This document shows, piece by piece, positions 27,868 to 36,629 of a stretch of DNA of 64,000 nucleotides. The position numbers and the translations under genes were made by a program. The notes under the pieces were generated by a model that searched no databases, was not told the DNA's origin, and was given only the letters and a program-made list of their open reading frames with translations. Location of the stretch: NCBI RefSeq assembly GCF_000621625.1, contig NZ_JHXV01000019.1, positions 1-64,000 of the forward strand, written 5' to 3'. Position 1 is the stretch's first letter. Every line of letters begins with the position of its first letter. This DNA is from Crocinitomix catalasitica ATCC 23190. Lineage in GTDB: Bacteria > Bacteroidota > Bacteroidia > Flavobacteriales_D > Crocinitomicaceae.

Positions 27868-29895
27868 TTAAATTTTGAGGAATTTAAAAGTCTTTGAAAT
27901 CGTACCTTGTTCAACTGTAATAAAATAAGCTCCTTTTGCTAAGCCGTTAATTTCAATATTTTTATTATCAATGAAGTTTCCATTCGTAATAATTTTACCG
28001 GAAAGATCTGTTATACTATAAATAAGCTGACCTTTGGACGAAAGCGTTATCACAGAACTTGCAGGATTCGGATAAATTTCCATTTGAAACAAATCATTTG
28101 ACCCAACACCCAATTGAGTATCAACTGTGATAGTTTCAGATTTAGAACAAGTACCAGCGTCTTTTATAACAACGACATAATCTCCACCAGCAATTCCCGT
28201 CAAATCTTCAGGATCGTCAAAATCACCAGTTCCATCGTTATCCCAATCGAAAGTATATGGCATTGTTCCTCCAATTACATCAATTTCAATAGCACCATCA
28301 TCTCCCAATACTTCTGCAGTAACAGCATAAGTAATTTCAATTGGAGCGCCTACAGTAATTGTGATTTCACCTTCAACTTCACAACCGTTGACATCTTCCA
28401 TTTCAACTTCATATGTAAAAGATCCAACAGCATCTATTGCGAAAGGTATGCCATTTTCAACTGGACTATCCCAATCATATTCGACACCTCCACTTGCAGT
28501 TAGCGTAACCTCATCTCCCTGACAAACAACAGTTTTATCAGCAGTTATAATTAAAATTGGTTCAGAATGAACAACAACAGTCACTTCATCATCTGCAACA
28601 CAACCAAATTCATCTGTTCCAGTAGCAATATAAGTATGCGTTCCTGCTGCAGGATAAATCACATCACGATCAGCTATATCTCCAGGACTCCATTCGTAAG
28701 TCTCTGCACCACCTCCATATAAAATCATTGATTCACCTTCACATAATTCAGTCGGCGAAGCATTTGCTATAACTGTTGGAAAAGGACGTACATTAATTTC
28801 AATAACCGCACTACAATCATCTTCTCCAGTACTATTTGCTGTGTAAGAATATAAACCTGGAGCTCCTGGTATAAATGGTACACCATCTTCTACTCCATCT
28901 TCCCATGATATTTCACCACCAGTTTCAGATTCGGCAGTTAACGTAATATATTCGTTAATACAAGGATCGTAATCAGTTACTGTAGTAACTAAAGCACTAC
29001 AAGTCACTTCGATTGTTACCATACCATTACTCGTACCAACACCTTCAATATTCTCTTGCATGGTACCATCATTAAATGATCCGCCACCACCACCGGCATT
29101 ATATTGACTTAACACTATTTCTCCACCACATCCACCACCACTATATCCACCGCCGCCACCACCGCCAACAGCTCCACAACGCGCATTATTGCCTCCACCG
29201 CCGCCAAAGCCGCCATCAGCATTATTTCCAGCAGATCCACCACCGGTTCCGCCAAGACCTCCTGATAATGGAGTATCACCACCCGTTGAATTATACGTAC
29301 ATAAATGAATCGTTCCATCATTACCTCCCGACAACCAACCAGCGCCACCACTAGCCCAATTAATAGCAGATGGATCAGTACCTCCGTTACCTCCTATACC
29401 ACCGCCATCACTAAAACCGCGTCCATGTGTACCTTCTTCTTCAATTGATGCATCTACACCATTTGTAAACTCTCCACCAGCATCGGTAGCACCGCCACCG
29501 CCACCACCACCTGCAGCTATTAATAAATTTTCTGTGTCATCATCCCAAACGAAACTTCCACCTCCGCCACCTCCGGTATATAAAGCGCCACTACCTTCTC
29601 CTCCTACAATTATCTTAAGCACCTGACCAGGAATAACAATAAAATTGCCAGCCATACTTGCACCATTTCCCTTCTCGCCACTACTCAAAGCAGTACCCTC
29701 ACCTCCAGCGGCACCAACTGCCGTGATACGAATATTGGAAACACCATCAGGCACAACATATTCTTGAATAGTGCCTGTATAATCATAAGTCAGTATTTGA
29801 GAATAACTCAAATTAACAGATGTTAAAACAAATAATGTTAAAATCCCTTTAGTAAGTAGATTAGTAAGTAGATTAGTAAGTAGATATCTTTTCAT
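27868..29895 (-). CDS. Glycine-rich secreted protein with T9SS type A sorting domain
   Basis: A 675-residue paralog and first gene of its operon. The signal peptide (1-33, NLSYSQ) is lengthened by an in-frame repeat, TNLLTNLLT, from a 12-base tandem repeat. The glycine-rich domain has [19 protein letters not shown], followed by three Ig-like segments and an SprB-like repeat almost identical in DNA to those of the next gene. Its sorting domain (MEIYPNPASSVITL to FKFLKI) differs from the other five. Likely exported by T9SS; function unknown. Confidence 0.88.
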   Translation of the reverse strand: MKRYLLTNLLTNLLTKGILTLFVLTSVNLSYSQILTYDYTGTIQEYVVPDGVSNIRITAVGAAGGEGTALSSGEKGNGASMAGNFIVIPGQVLKIIVGGEGSGALYTGGGGGGSFVWDDDTENLLIAAGGGGGGGATDAGGEFTNGVDASIEEEGTHGRGFSDGGGIGGNGGTDPSAINWASGGAGWLSGGNDGTIHLCTYNSTGGDTPLSGGLGGTGGGSAGNNADGGFGGGGGNNARCGAVGGGGGGGYSGGGCGGEIVLSQYNAGGGGGSFNDGTMQENIEGVGTSNGMVTIEVTCSALVTTVTDYDPCINEYITLTAESETGGEISWEDGVEDGVPFIPGAPGLYSYTANSTGEDDCSAVIEINVRPFPTVIANASPTELCEGESMILYGGGAETYEWSPGDIADRDVIYPAAGTHTYIATGTDEFGCVADDEVTVVVHSEPILIITADKTVVCQGDEVTLTASGGVEYDWDSPVENGIPFAIDAVGSFTYEVEMEDVNGCEVEGEITITVGAPIEITYAVTAEVLGDDGAIEIDVIGGTMPYTFDWDNDGTGDFDDPEDLTGIAGGDYVVVIKDAGTCSKSETITVDTQLGVGSNDLFQMEIYPNPASSVITLSSKGQLIYSITDLSGKIITNGNFIDNKNIEINGLAKGAYFITVEQGTISKTFKFLKI
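29849..29885 (+). repeat. 12-bp tandem repeat, three units, within a signal peptide
   Basis: AGTAAGTAGATT is repeated about three times head to tail, the last unit ending ATA. On the minus strand it encodes the four-residue unit of the TNLLTNLLT stretch. Because the unit is a multiple of three, gain or loss of units changes signal peptide length without a frameshift. Confidence 0.85.
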
Positions 29896-30061
29896 AGCTA
29901 ATTTTTTTAAAACTTTAGGAAGATATTAAAATAAAATATACTAAGCAACTACAAGTGTCAATATATTATTCTAAACGTTAAAGTCTTAACAAAGAGAGGG
30001 TGTCTGTTTAATTACTAACAGCATTACACGTTTAGTTAAATATTAACTCTACTTTATTTAG

Positions 30062-30069
30062 TATTTTTG
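30062..30069 (+). promoter_or_regulatory. -7 promoter box of the yicC-gmk-nadD operon
   Basis: TATTTTTG matches TAnnTTTG 20 bases before the ATG at 30090. No clear -33 TTG is visible at the expected distance. Confidence 0.5.
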
Positions 30070-30089
30070 CATAAAAATTCGCAAAAATT

Positions 30090-30959
30090 ATGTTGCAATC
30101 AATGACAGGTTTTGGAAAGGCTTCTGGTATTTCTAAAAACAAAAAAATAACAGTCGAAATTAAATCGCTGAACAGTAAGAATTTGGATCTCTTTGTAAAA
30201 ATGCCATCTGAGTATAAACAGAATGAAATCGAACTTCGAAAAATTATCAGCTCAGCAGCCGATAGAGGTAAAGTTGAATGCTCTATTCAAGTTGAAATGG
30301 TTGGTAAATCGACATCGAATAAAATAAATACTGAAGTCCTTGATGCGTATTACCACCAACTATCTCAAATAGCAGAAAAGTTAGATTTAAAGAACGAAAA
30401 CTTACTGCCTACATTGATGAGAATGCCAGACATTTTTACAACAGAACAAGTTGATATAGATCCAGACGAATGGGACTTTATCGTTAAACTTGTTCATGAA
30501 GCTGTAGAAGGTCTAATTGAATTCAGAAATCAAGAAGGCGCATTATTGTATGACGAATTTAAAATACGAATCGATAATATCAAAGCTGCATTTGCACAGT
30601 TGCCGCAATATGAAAATGATAGAATTGAAAGTATTAAAGAACGTATAAAGAATAACCTTTTAGAACAAGTTGGTGTAAAAATTGACCAAAACAGATTCGA
30701 GCAAGAGCTTATTTTTTACATTGAGAAATTTGATGTTTCAGAAGAAAGACATCGTCTAGAAAACCATTTAAATTATTTTATGGAGACACTTGACGCTACT
30801 TCATCAAAAGGCAAAAAACTTGGTTTTATCACGCAAGAAATTGGAAGAGAAATCAATACTTTAGGCTCTAAATCTTACCACGTTGAAATGCAAAAATTAG
30901 TGGTTGAGATGAAAGATGAATTAGAGAAAATTAAAGAGCAAGTTTTAAACAGTTTATAA
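30090..30959 (+). CDS. yicC: YicC/YloC family endoribonuclease-like protein
   Basis: A 289-residue protein with the YicC layout: N-terminal MLQSMTGFGKASG and VEIKSLNSKNLDL, a helical middle, and the C-terminal SKGKKLGFITQEIGREINTLGSK block. E. coli YicC has been reported as an RNase or RNase adaptor acting on a small RNA. It lies just before gmk, an arrangement I recall as widespread in bacteria. First gene of a probable operon yicC-gmk-nadD-hemJ. Confidence 0.9.
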   Translation: MLQSMTGFGKASGISKNKKITVEIKSLNSKNLDLFVKMPSEYKQNEIELRKIISSAADRGKVECSIQVEMVGKSTSNKINTEVLDAYYHQLSQIAEKLDLKNENLLPTLMRMPDIFTTEQVDIDPDEWDFIVKLVHEAVEGLIEFRNQEGALLYDEFKIRIDNIKAAFAQLPQYENDRIESIKERIKNNLLEQVGVKIDQNRFEQELIFYIEKFDVSEERHRLENHLNYFMETLDATSSKGKKLGFITQEIGREINTLGSKSYHVEMQKLVVEMKDELEKIKEQVLNSL

Positions 30960-30990
30960 TTTGTAAATTGACCGACTATTATCTAATGAA

Positions 30991-31566
30991 ATGGATGAAA
31001 AAATAACAGGTAAATGTTTAATATTTTCCGCACCATCTGGAGCGGGTAAAACAACCATCGTAAAATACCTATTGCGCAATTTGCCAAATTTGGCATTCTC
31101 CATATCTGCAGCATCAAGACAACCTCGTGGACGTGAAGAAAACGGCGTTGATTACCACTTCTTTTCCGTTGAAGAATTCAAAGCAAAGATTGCCAATGAT
31201 GATTTTATAGAATGGGAAGAAGTTTATAAAGATAATTTTTACGGTACTTTAAAATCAGAAGTTCAAAAGCAATGGGACGCTGGAAAAACTGTTTTGTTTG
31301 ACGTAGATGCAATAGGAGGAATTAACCTCAAGAAAATATTTGGATCAAATGCCTTATCCATATTTGTACAACCTCCTTCATTGTTTGTACTTGAGCAAAG
31401 ATTAAAGAATAGAAAAACTGAAAATAGTGATCAAATTAAAATGCGACTTGAAAAAGCAAATGAAGAATTGAGCTATGTCAATCAATTCGATTACGTTTTA
31501 ATGAATGACAACCTCGAACAAGCTTGTTATGAGATCAAAAATGTTGTTGAATCATTCATAAAATAA
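30991..31566 (+). CDS. gmk: Guanylate kinase
   Basis: A 191-residue enzyme that phosphorylates GMP to GDP with ATP. The P-loop SAPSGAGKTT (about 11-20), the GMP-binding SRQPRGREENGVDYHFFS and EWEEVYKDNFYGT are all present, with the lid arginines in QRLKNRKTE. Normal length. Its stop overlaps the nadD start by one base. Confidence 0.95.
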   Translation: MDEKITGKCLIFSAPSGAGKTTIVKYLLRNLPNLAFSISAASRQPRGREENGVDYHFFSVEEFKAKIANDDFIEWEEVYKDNFYGTLKSEVQKQWDAGKTVLFDVDAIGGINLKKIFGSNALSIFVQPPSLFVLEQRLKNRKTENSDQIKMRLEKANEELSYVNQFDYVLMNDNLEQACYEIKNVVESFIK

Positions 31567-32213
31567 TGGAAAACGATATAAATAATTTGATAGATGGTTT
31601 CGCAGGTAAAGAGCCTGTTTACGAAAAAAAAATCGGTTTATATTTTGGCTCGTTTAACCCAATTCATGTCGGTCATTTAATTATTGGCAATTACATTGCC
31701 GAAACGCCAGAAATTGACGAAGTATGGTATGTTGTTAGCCCGCATAATCCACATAAAAATAAGGCCAATCTTTTAGAGGATTATCATCGTTTGGCATTGG
31801 TAAAAGCAGGGGTCGAAGCCAACCCAAAATTAGCAGCCAGTGATATTGAATTTGGTCTACCAAAACCTTCTTATACCGCTTATACTTTACAAGCATTAAA
31901 GGAAAAACATCCATCTTATCTTTTCACGTTGATAATGGGCGAAGACAATTTAAACACCTTGCATAAATGGAAGAATTTCGAGCATATCATCGAAAATTAC
32001 CCAATCATCGTTTACCCGCGTGTTTTACGTGAAGATGAACCAACAGAAGCAAGTGAATTATTGAAAGCAGCAAACATTTCGTTTTGTGATGCGCCAGTGA
32101 TGAATGTGTCTGCGAGTTTTATTCGCCGTATGATTAAAGAGCAAAAAGACGTTCAATACTTATTAACCGAACCGGTTTTTAAATACCTCGACGAAATGAA
32201 TTTCTATAAATAA
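31566..32213 (+). CDS. nadD: Nicotinate-nucleotide adenylyltransferase
   Basis: A 215-residue enzyme that makes deamido-NAD from nicotinate mononucleotide and ATP. The nucleotidyltransferase motif GSFNPIHVGHL (about 28-38), the substrate loop WYVVSPHNPHK and the C-terminal NVSASFIRRMI (ISSTxIR-like) identify it. It overlaps gmk by one base and is followed one base later by the hemJ-like gene. A short N-terminal extension (1-20) precedes the fold. Confidence 0.93.
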   Translation: MENDINNLIDGFAGKEPVYEKKIGLYFGSFNPIHVGHLIIGNYIAETPEIDEVWYVVSPHNPHKNKANLLEDYHRLALVKAGVEANPKLAASDIEFGLPKPSYTAYTLQALKEKHPSYLFTLIMGEDNLNTLHKWKNFEHIIENYPIIVYPRVLREDEPTEASELLKAANISFCDAPVMNVSASFIRRMIKEQKDVQYLLTEPVFKYLDEMNFYK

Positions 32214-32214
32214 G

Positions 32215-32748
32215 ATGTACCAAACTGTATTAGCTTTACATATTATTTTTATTGTAACATGGTTCGCCGGATTGTTTTATATCGTTCGTCTTTTCGTTTA
32301 CCATAGTGAAACGAAAACAAAAACCCCAACCGAACAAGAAATCCTCATTCCTCAATTTAATTTAATGGCTAAACGACTTTGGTTCGGAATTACTTGGCCC
32401 TCTTTTATTTTAACAATCATTCTTGGCCCAACCCTATTATACCTAAATCCCGCTTTACTATCTGCAAGTTTCATGCATGTCAAATTAACCCTTGTTTTAG
32501 GATTGATTATCTATCATTTTCTTTGTCACCGATTTTTTAAGCAACAACAAATTGGTTCGGATACCAATACATCTAATTTTTATAGAATCTGGAACGAATT
32601 GGCCACCTTATTCTTAGTTTCTATCGTATTTATTATTATTTTAAAGAATAATGTGAATTGGATTTATGGGACATTAGGCTTTATTTTATTCGGTGTCATT
32701 TTAATGATGGCGATTAAGGTTTATAAAAAGATTAGAGAGAAAGTATAA
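32215..32748 (+). CDS. CopD/HemJ family membrane protein, probable protoporphyrinogen oxidase
   Basis: A 177-residue protein with four to five transmembrane helices. The N-terminal ALHIIFIVTWFAGLFYIVRL, with conserved His and Arg, and the MHVKLTLVLGLIIYH segment match the HemJ/UPF0093 group, which oxidises protoporphyrinogen IX in the inner membrane in many bacteria lacking HemG/HemY. It is one base downstream of nadD. Link to heme synthesis is by family, supported by hemACD at 15-18 kb; CopD-type copper proteins are the alternative. Confidence 0.8.
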   Translation: MYQTVLALHIIFIVTWFAGLFYIVRLFVYHSETKTKTPTEQEILIPQFNLMAKRLWFGITWPSFILTIILGPTLLYLNPALLSASFMHVKLTLVLGLIIYHFLCHRFFKQQQIGSDTNTSNFYRIWNELATLFLVSIVFIIILKNNVNWIYGTLGFILFGVILMMAIKVYKKIREKV

Positions 32749-32869
32749 GTTTAAACAAATACCTATTCTACTTTACTACACAATATCATGTGTAAAATTC
32801 GAATAATTCATTGCCGTGTCAGGCAAATATTTACCTAACTTTATCAATTAAATATCAAATTGCATAAAA

Positions 32870-33649
32870 ATGAGTTACGAAAATATTCAAGTTGTACAGA
32901 ACGATTTAATTTATACCATTACCATAAATAGACCTAGTCAATTAAACGCTTTAAACAAGGCTACTATTGAAGAGTTGCATCATGCATTAAATGCAGCAAA
33001 CACGAACGATACAGTTGGAGCAGTGATTTTAACTGGTGCTGGTGAGAAGGCATTTGTTGCTGGCGCTGATATTAAAGAGTTTGCACATTTTAATATTGAC
33101 CAAGGTAAATCGTTAAGTGCAACTGGTCATAAAATATTATTCGATTTTATAGAAAAAATGAATAAGCCTGTCATCGCAGCCATTAACGGTTTTGCATTAG
33201 GTGGAGGTTTAGAATTAGCTATGGCATCACATATTCGCTTAGCGTCAGACAATGCTAAATTAGGTTTGCCTGAAGTATCTTTAGGTGTCATTCCAGGTTA
33301 TGGAGGAACACAAAGATTGGCGCAATTGGTTGGTCGTGGTAAGGCTTTTGAAATGATTGCAACAGCAGGAATGATAAGTGCCGAAGAAGCACAATCATGG
33401 GGATTGGTAAATCACGTAGTTCCAGCTGCAGAATTAATTCCATTAGCAGAGAAAATTGCAAGTAAAATTGTTAAAAATTCACCGAATGCAATTTCGGGTG
33501 CAATGCGTGCTGTTAATGCAAATTACGAAACAGGTGTTAACGGTTACGAAACTGAGATTAACGAATTTGGAAAATGTTTTGGTTCGAAAGAATTTGTTGA
33601 AGGCACCACTGCATTCATGGAGAAGAGAAAAGCTAATTTCAGAGATTAA
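32870..33649 (+). CDS. Enoyl-CoA hydratase/isomerase (crotonase) family protein
   Basis: A 259-residue crotonase. TINRPSQLNALN near the N-terminus, AFVAGADIKEFAHF as oxyanion loop 1 and AINGFALGGGLELAMASHIR as oxyanion loop 2 are visible. Both catalytic glutamates of enoyl-CoA hydratases appear to be kept (LPEVSLGVIPGYGGTQRL). It probably hydrates short-chain enoyl-CoA in fatty acid or butyrate-type metabolism. The next gene begins 12 bases downstream. Confidence 0.92.
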   Translation: MSYENIQVVQNDLIYTITINRPSQLNALNKATIEELHHALNAANTNDTVGAVILTGAGEKAFVAGADIKEFAHFNIDQGKSLSATGHKILFDFIEKMNKPVIAAINGFALGGGLELAMASHIRLASDNAKLGLPEVSLGVIPGYGGTQRLAQLVGRGKAFEMIATAGMISAEEAQSWGLVNHVVPAAELIPLAEKIASKIVKNSPNAISGAMRAVNANYETGVNGYETEINEFGKCFGSKEFVEGTTAFMEKRKANFRD

Positions 33650-33661
33650 AACTAAATTTAA

Positions 33662-35101
33662 GTGAGCGCAATAAAACGATTAGCTGGACAAACAGCGATG
33701 TATGGTTTGCCATCCATTATCGGTCGTGTGCTCAATTACTTTCTTGTCCCTTTACACACTTATTTTTTCGATCCTAAGGAATACGGTATCGTCAGTGAGT
33801 TTTACGCTTACGTAGCCTTTTTTGTTGTTTTGTTAATGATGGGAATGGAAACTACTTTTTTCCGTTTTGTCAATCAAACTGACGATAAGGAAAAGACCTT
33901 TAATCAGGCTTTCTCTCTTGTACTTATTGCCAACGCTATCTTTTTAATAACGGTCTTAATTTTTTCTCAAGACATTGCCAATTGGATGCTATTTCCGGAA
34001 TACCAAAACTATGTCATTTGGTTTGCTTTTATCTTAGTATTCGATGCGACATCTTCTCTATTCCTAGCAAAATTGCGCTATCAAGAAAAAGCGAAGAAGT
34101 TTATCTTTATTCAATTCGCTTCTATTATCACCGTAATTTTACTGAACTTGATTTTCATTTTCCTAATAATGGGTGAAAACGACAGCTTTGGGATTGGATA
34201 TATCTTCTTGGCCAATCTTTGTGCGAGTTTAATCAAACCCATATTACTCTATAAAGACGTCTTGTCTTTTAGATTTATCATGGACAAGGTCTTAGCGAAG
34301 ACAATGATCATTTATAGTTTCCCATTGGTAATTGCAGGATTTGCTGGCATCATAAACGAAACTTTCGATCGTATTTTAATCAAACGACTTTTATTAGACG
34401 AAGGGGTTGATTATGCCCAAGCTCAAGTTGGAATTTATTCTGCGAATTATAAATTATCGATTCTCATCAGTCTTTTCATTCAAGCATTTAGATATGCCGC
34501 AGAGCCGTTTTTCTTTTCACGAGAAAAGGACAAAGATCGCAATAAAATTTACGCTCAGATCATGACGTATTTTGTAATTGTACTTACATTTTTATTCTTG
34601 GTTATCTCACTGAACTTAGAAATTTTTAAATGGTTTATTCCAAAAGAGGAATTTTGGGAAGGCTTAAAAATTGTTCCATTATTGTTATTGGCCAATGTAT
34701 TTTTAGGAATCTATTACAATCAATCAATTTGGTACAAACTCTCTAACAAAACAAAATATGGCGCATATATTGCGTTAGTGGGGGCCGGCATAACAATAGG
34801 ACTAAATATTATCTTAATTCCAATTTATGGATATATGGGTGCGGCAATCACAACATTCTCGGTTTACTTTTCAATGATGGTGATGTCTTATTTTCTCGGC
34901 AAAAAACATTATCCTATTAAATATAATTTACGCAAAGTCGGCTTATATATGTTTAGCTCGGTATTGCTCTATCTTTTTAGTTTGCTCTTCCATTTTGAGT
35001 CTTTACCTGCGACCTTAATATTGAATGCATTTCTATTGGCTATTTTTATAGGACTTGTTTTAGTAATAGAAAGACCATTAACTCGACTTAAAAAGAGATA
35101 A
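33662..35101 (+). CDS. Polysaccharide (oligosaccharide) flippase family protein
   Basis: A 479-residue integral membrane protein starting at GTG, with about 12-14 transmembrane helices. The N-terminal KRLAGQTAMYGLPSIIGRVL is typical of MATE/Wzx-like flippases in Bacteroidota. The substrate is probably an undecaprenyl-linked glycan or another lipid-linked envelope precursor, moved across the inner membrane. It lies upstream of dut and a sugar nucleotidyltransferase in a run I recall as common in Flavobacteriales. Confidence 0.88.
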   Translation: MSAIKRLAGQTAMYGLPSIIGRVLNYFLVPLHTYFFDPKEYGIVSEFYAYVAFFVVLLMMGMETTFFRFVNQTDDKEKTFNQAFSLVLIANAIFLITVLIFSQDIANWMLFPEYQNYVIWFAFILVFDATSSLFLAKLRYQEKAKKFIFIQFASIITVILLNLIFIFLIMGENDSFGIGYIFLANLCASLIKPILLYKDVLSFRFIMDKVLAKTMIIYSFPLVIAGFAGIINETFDRILIKRLLLDEGVDYAQAQVGIYSANYKLSILISLFIQAFRYAAEPFFFSREKDKDRNKIYAQIMTYFVIVLTFLFLVISLNLEIFKWFIPKEEFWEGLKIVPLLLLANVFLGIYYNQSIWYKLSNKTKYGAYIALVGAGITIGLNIILIPIYGYMGAAITTFSVYFSMMVMSYFLGKKHYPIKYNLRKVGLYMFSSVLLYLFSLLFHFESLPATLILNAFLLAIFIGLVLVIERPLTRLKKR

Positions 35102-35131
35102 AATCGTTAAATTTGCCTTTTTTGCTACACT

Positions 35132-35566
35132 ATGGAAATCAAATTAATTAACAAGTCAAAACACCTAATTCCACAATATGAAACCCCGCTTTCAGCAGGC
35201 GTAGATTTGCGTGCGAATATAGATGCAGATATAGAAATTAAACCTTTGGAGAGAGCATTAGTTAAAACAGGACTATTTATGGCGATTCCAGAAGGATACG
35301 AAGGACAAGTACGACCAAGAAGTGGTCTTGCTTATAAGCACGGGTTAACAGTATTAAATTCTCCTGGCACAATAGATGCAGATTACCGCGGTGAGATTGG
35401 CGTGATTTTGGTTAACTTATCAAACGAAAACTTTATCATTAAAGATGGAGAGCGTATTGCGCAGATGGTATTTGCTAAATGTGAACAAGGTCAATTTGTA
35501 AATGTTGACAATTTAGAGGAGACAGAAAGAGGTGCTGGAGGATTTGGAAGTACGGGAAAAAACTAA
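35132..35566 (+). CDS. dut: dUTP diphosphatase (dUTPase)
   Basis: A 144-residue trimeric dUTPase that hydrolyses dUTP to dUMP and keeps uracil out of DNA. All five family motifs are present: SAGVDLRA (1), [11 protein letters not shown] (2), [15 protein letters not shown] (3), [11 protein letters not shown] (4) and the C-terminal [10 protein letters not shown] (5). Normal length. It starts 30 bases after the flippase gene. Confidence 0.96.
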   Translation: MEIKLINKSKHLIPQYETPLSAGVDLRANIDADIEIKPLERALVKTGLFMAIPEGYEGQVRPRSGLAYKHGLTVLNSPGTIDADYRGEIGVILVNLSNENFIIKDGERIAQMVFAKCEQGQFVNVDNLEETERGAGGFGSTGKN

Positions 35567-35627
35567 TTATTAAAAAATTAATGAATCCGAAATACATTAT
35601 TGTGATTCGACATAAATATTAAATACA

Positions 35628-36629
35628 ATGAAGATAATTGTTCCAATGGCTGGAAGAGGTAGCCGACTAAGACCACATACATTAACTGTTCCTAAACCAT
35701 TAGTTCCAGTTGGCGGTAAACCAATTGTACACAGACTAGTGCAAGATATTGCAAAAACAAGCACCGAAAAAATTGACGAAATTGCATTCGTAATCGGTGA
35801 TTTTGGTAAAGAGGTTGAAGACGAATTAATTCGAGTTGCTGAAAAATTGGGTGCCAAAGGAAAAATTTATTATCAAGACAAAGCATTGGGTACTGCACAC
35901 GCTGTACTTTGCGCGGCTGAGTCTTTAAAAGGACCAGTTGTAGTTGCTTTTGCGGACACATTATTCAAAGCTGACTTCACGCTAGATAGTGATTCGGATG
36001 GTATTTTATGGGTAAAACAAATTGAAGATCCTTCTGCATTTGGTGTTGTCCAATTAGACGATGACGGCGTTATTGTTGATTTTATTGAGAAACCAGAAAC
36101 CTTTGTATCTGATTTAGCAATGATTGGTATTTACTACTTTAAAGAAGGCGAAAAACTAAAAACTGAATTACAATATTTGGTTGATAACGGGATTATTAAA
36201 GGCGGAGAATATCAATTGCCAGATGCTTTAAAAAACATGACCAAAAAGGGCGCTAAATTTAAGCCTGGAAAAGTAAATGAATGGTTAGACTGTGGTAATA
36301 AAAAAGTGACAGTTCATACCAACCAAAGAGTATTGGAATTTGATAAAAATGAAGATTTAGTTTCAAAAGATTTATTGTCAACGAACTCAATTGTCATTCC
36401 TCCTTGTTATATTGGTAAAAATGTAGTACTTGAAAATTCGATTGTTGGACCACATGTATCATTAGGTAATGGAACAACAGTTAAAAACTCTGTAATAAGC
36501 AATTCAATTGTTCAAAAAAATGCAATGATTTCAAATTCTGTTCTACAGGATTCGATGATTGGAAATTATGCCAAAATATTGAGCCATGGCAAAGAAATTA
36601 GTATTGGCGATTATACAACTATAGAATAG
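35628..36629 (+). CDS. Sugar-phosphate nucleotidyltransferase with beta-helix tail
   Basis: A 333-residue protein. The N-terminal MAGRGSRLRPHTLTVPKPL (about 6-25) is the NTP transferase signature, and FADTLF plus NEWLDCGNK complete the active site. The C-terminal third (about 255-333) is a left-handed beta-helix of hexapeptide repeats (IGKNVVLENSIVGPHVSLGN). It makes a nucleotide sugar, most likely NDP-glucose/mannose type, for envelope glycans. The TPR gene starts on its stop codon. Confidence 0.9.
   Translation: MKIIVPMAGRGSRLRPHTLTVPKPLVPVGGKPIVHRLVQDIAKTSTEKIDEIAFVIGDFGKEVEDELIRVAEKLGAKGKIYYQDKALGTAHAVLCAAESLKGPVVVAFADTLFKADFTLDSDSDGILWVKQIEDPSAFGVVQLDDDGVIVDFIEKPETFVSDLAMIGIYYFKEGEKLKTELQYLVDNGIIKGGEYQLPDALKNMTKKGAKFKPGKVNEWLDCGNKKVTVHTNQRVLEFDKNEDLVSKDLLSTNSIVIPPCYIGKNVVLENSIVGPHVSLGNGTTVKNSVISNSIVQKNAMISNSVLQDSMIGNYAKILSHGKEISIGDYTTIE

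Noticed and set aside
23179-29354. Plus-strand and alternative-frame ORFs across the glycine-rich cluster, for example 28114-28503
   Set aside because: They mirror the repeated minus-strand coding sequence in other frames, with no start signals and biased composition (His-, Ser- or Val-rich).
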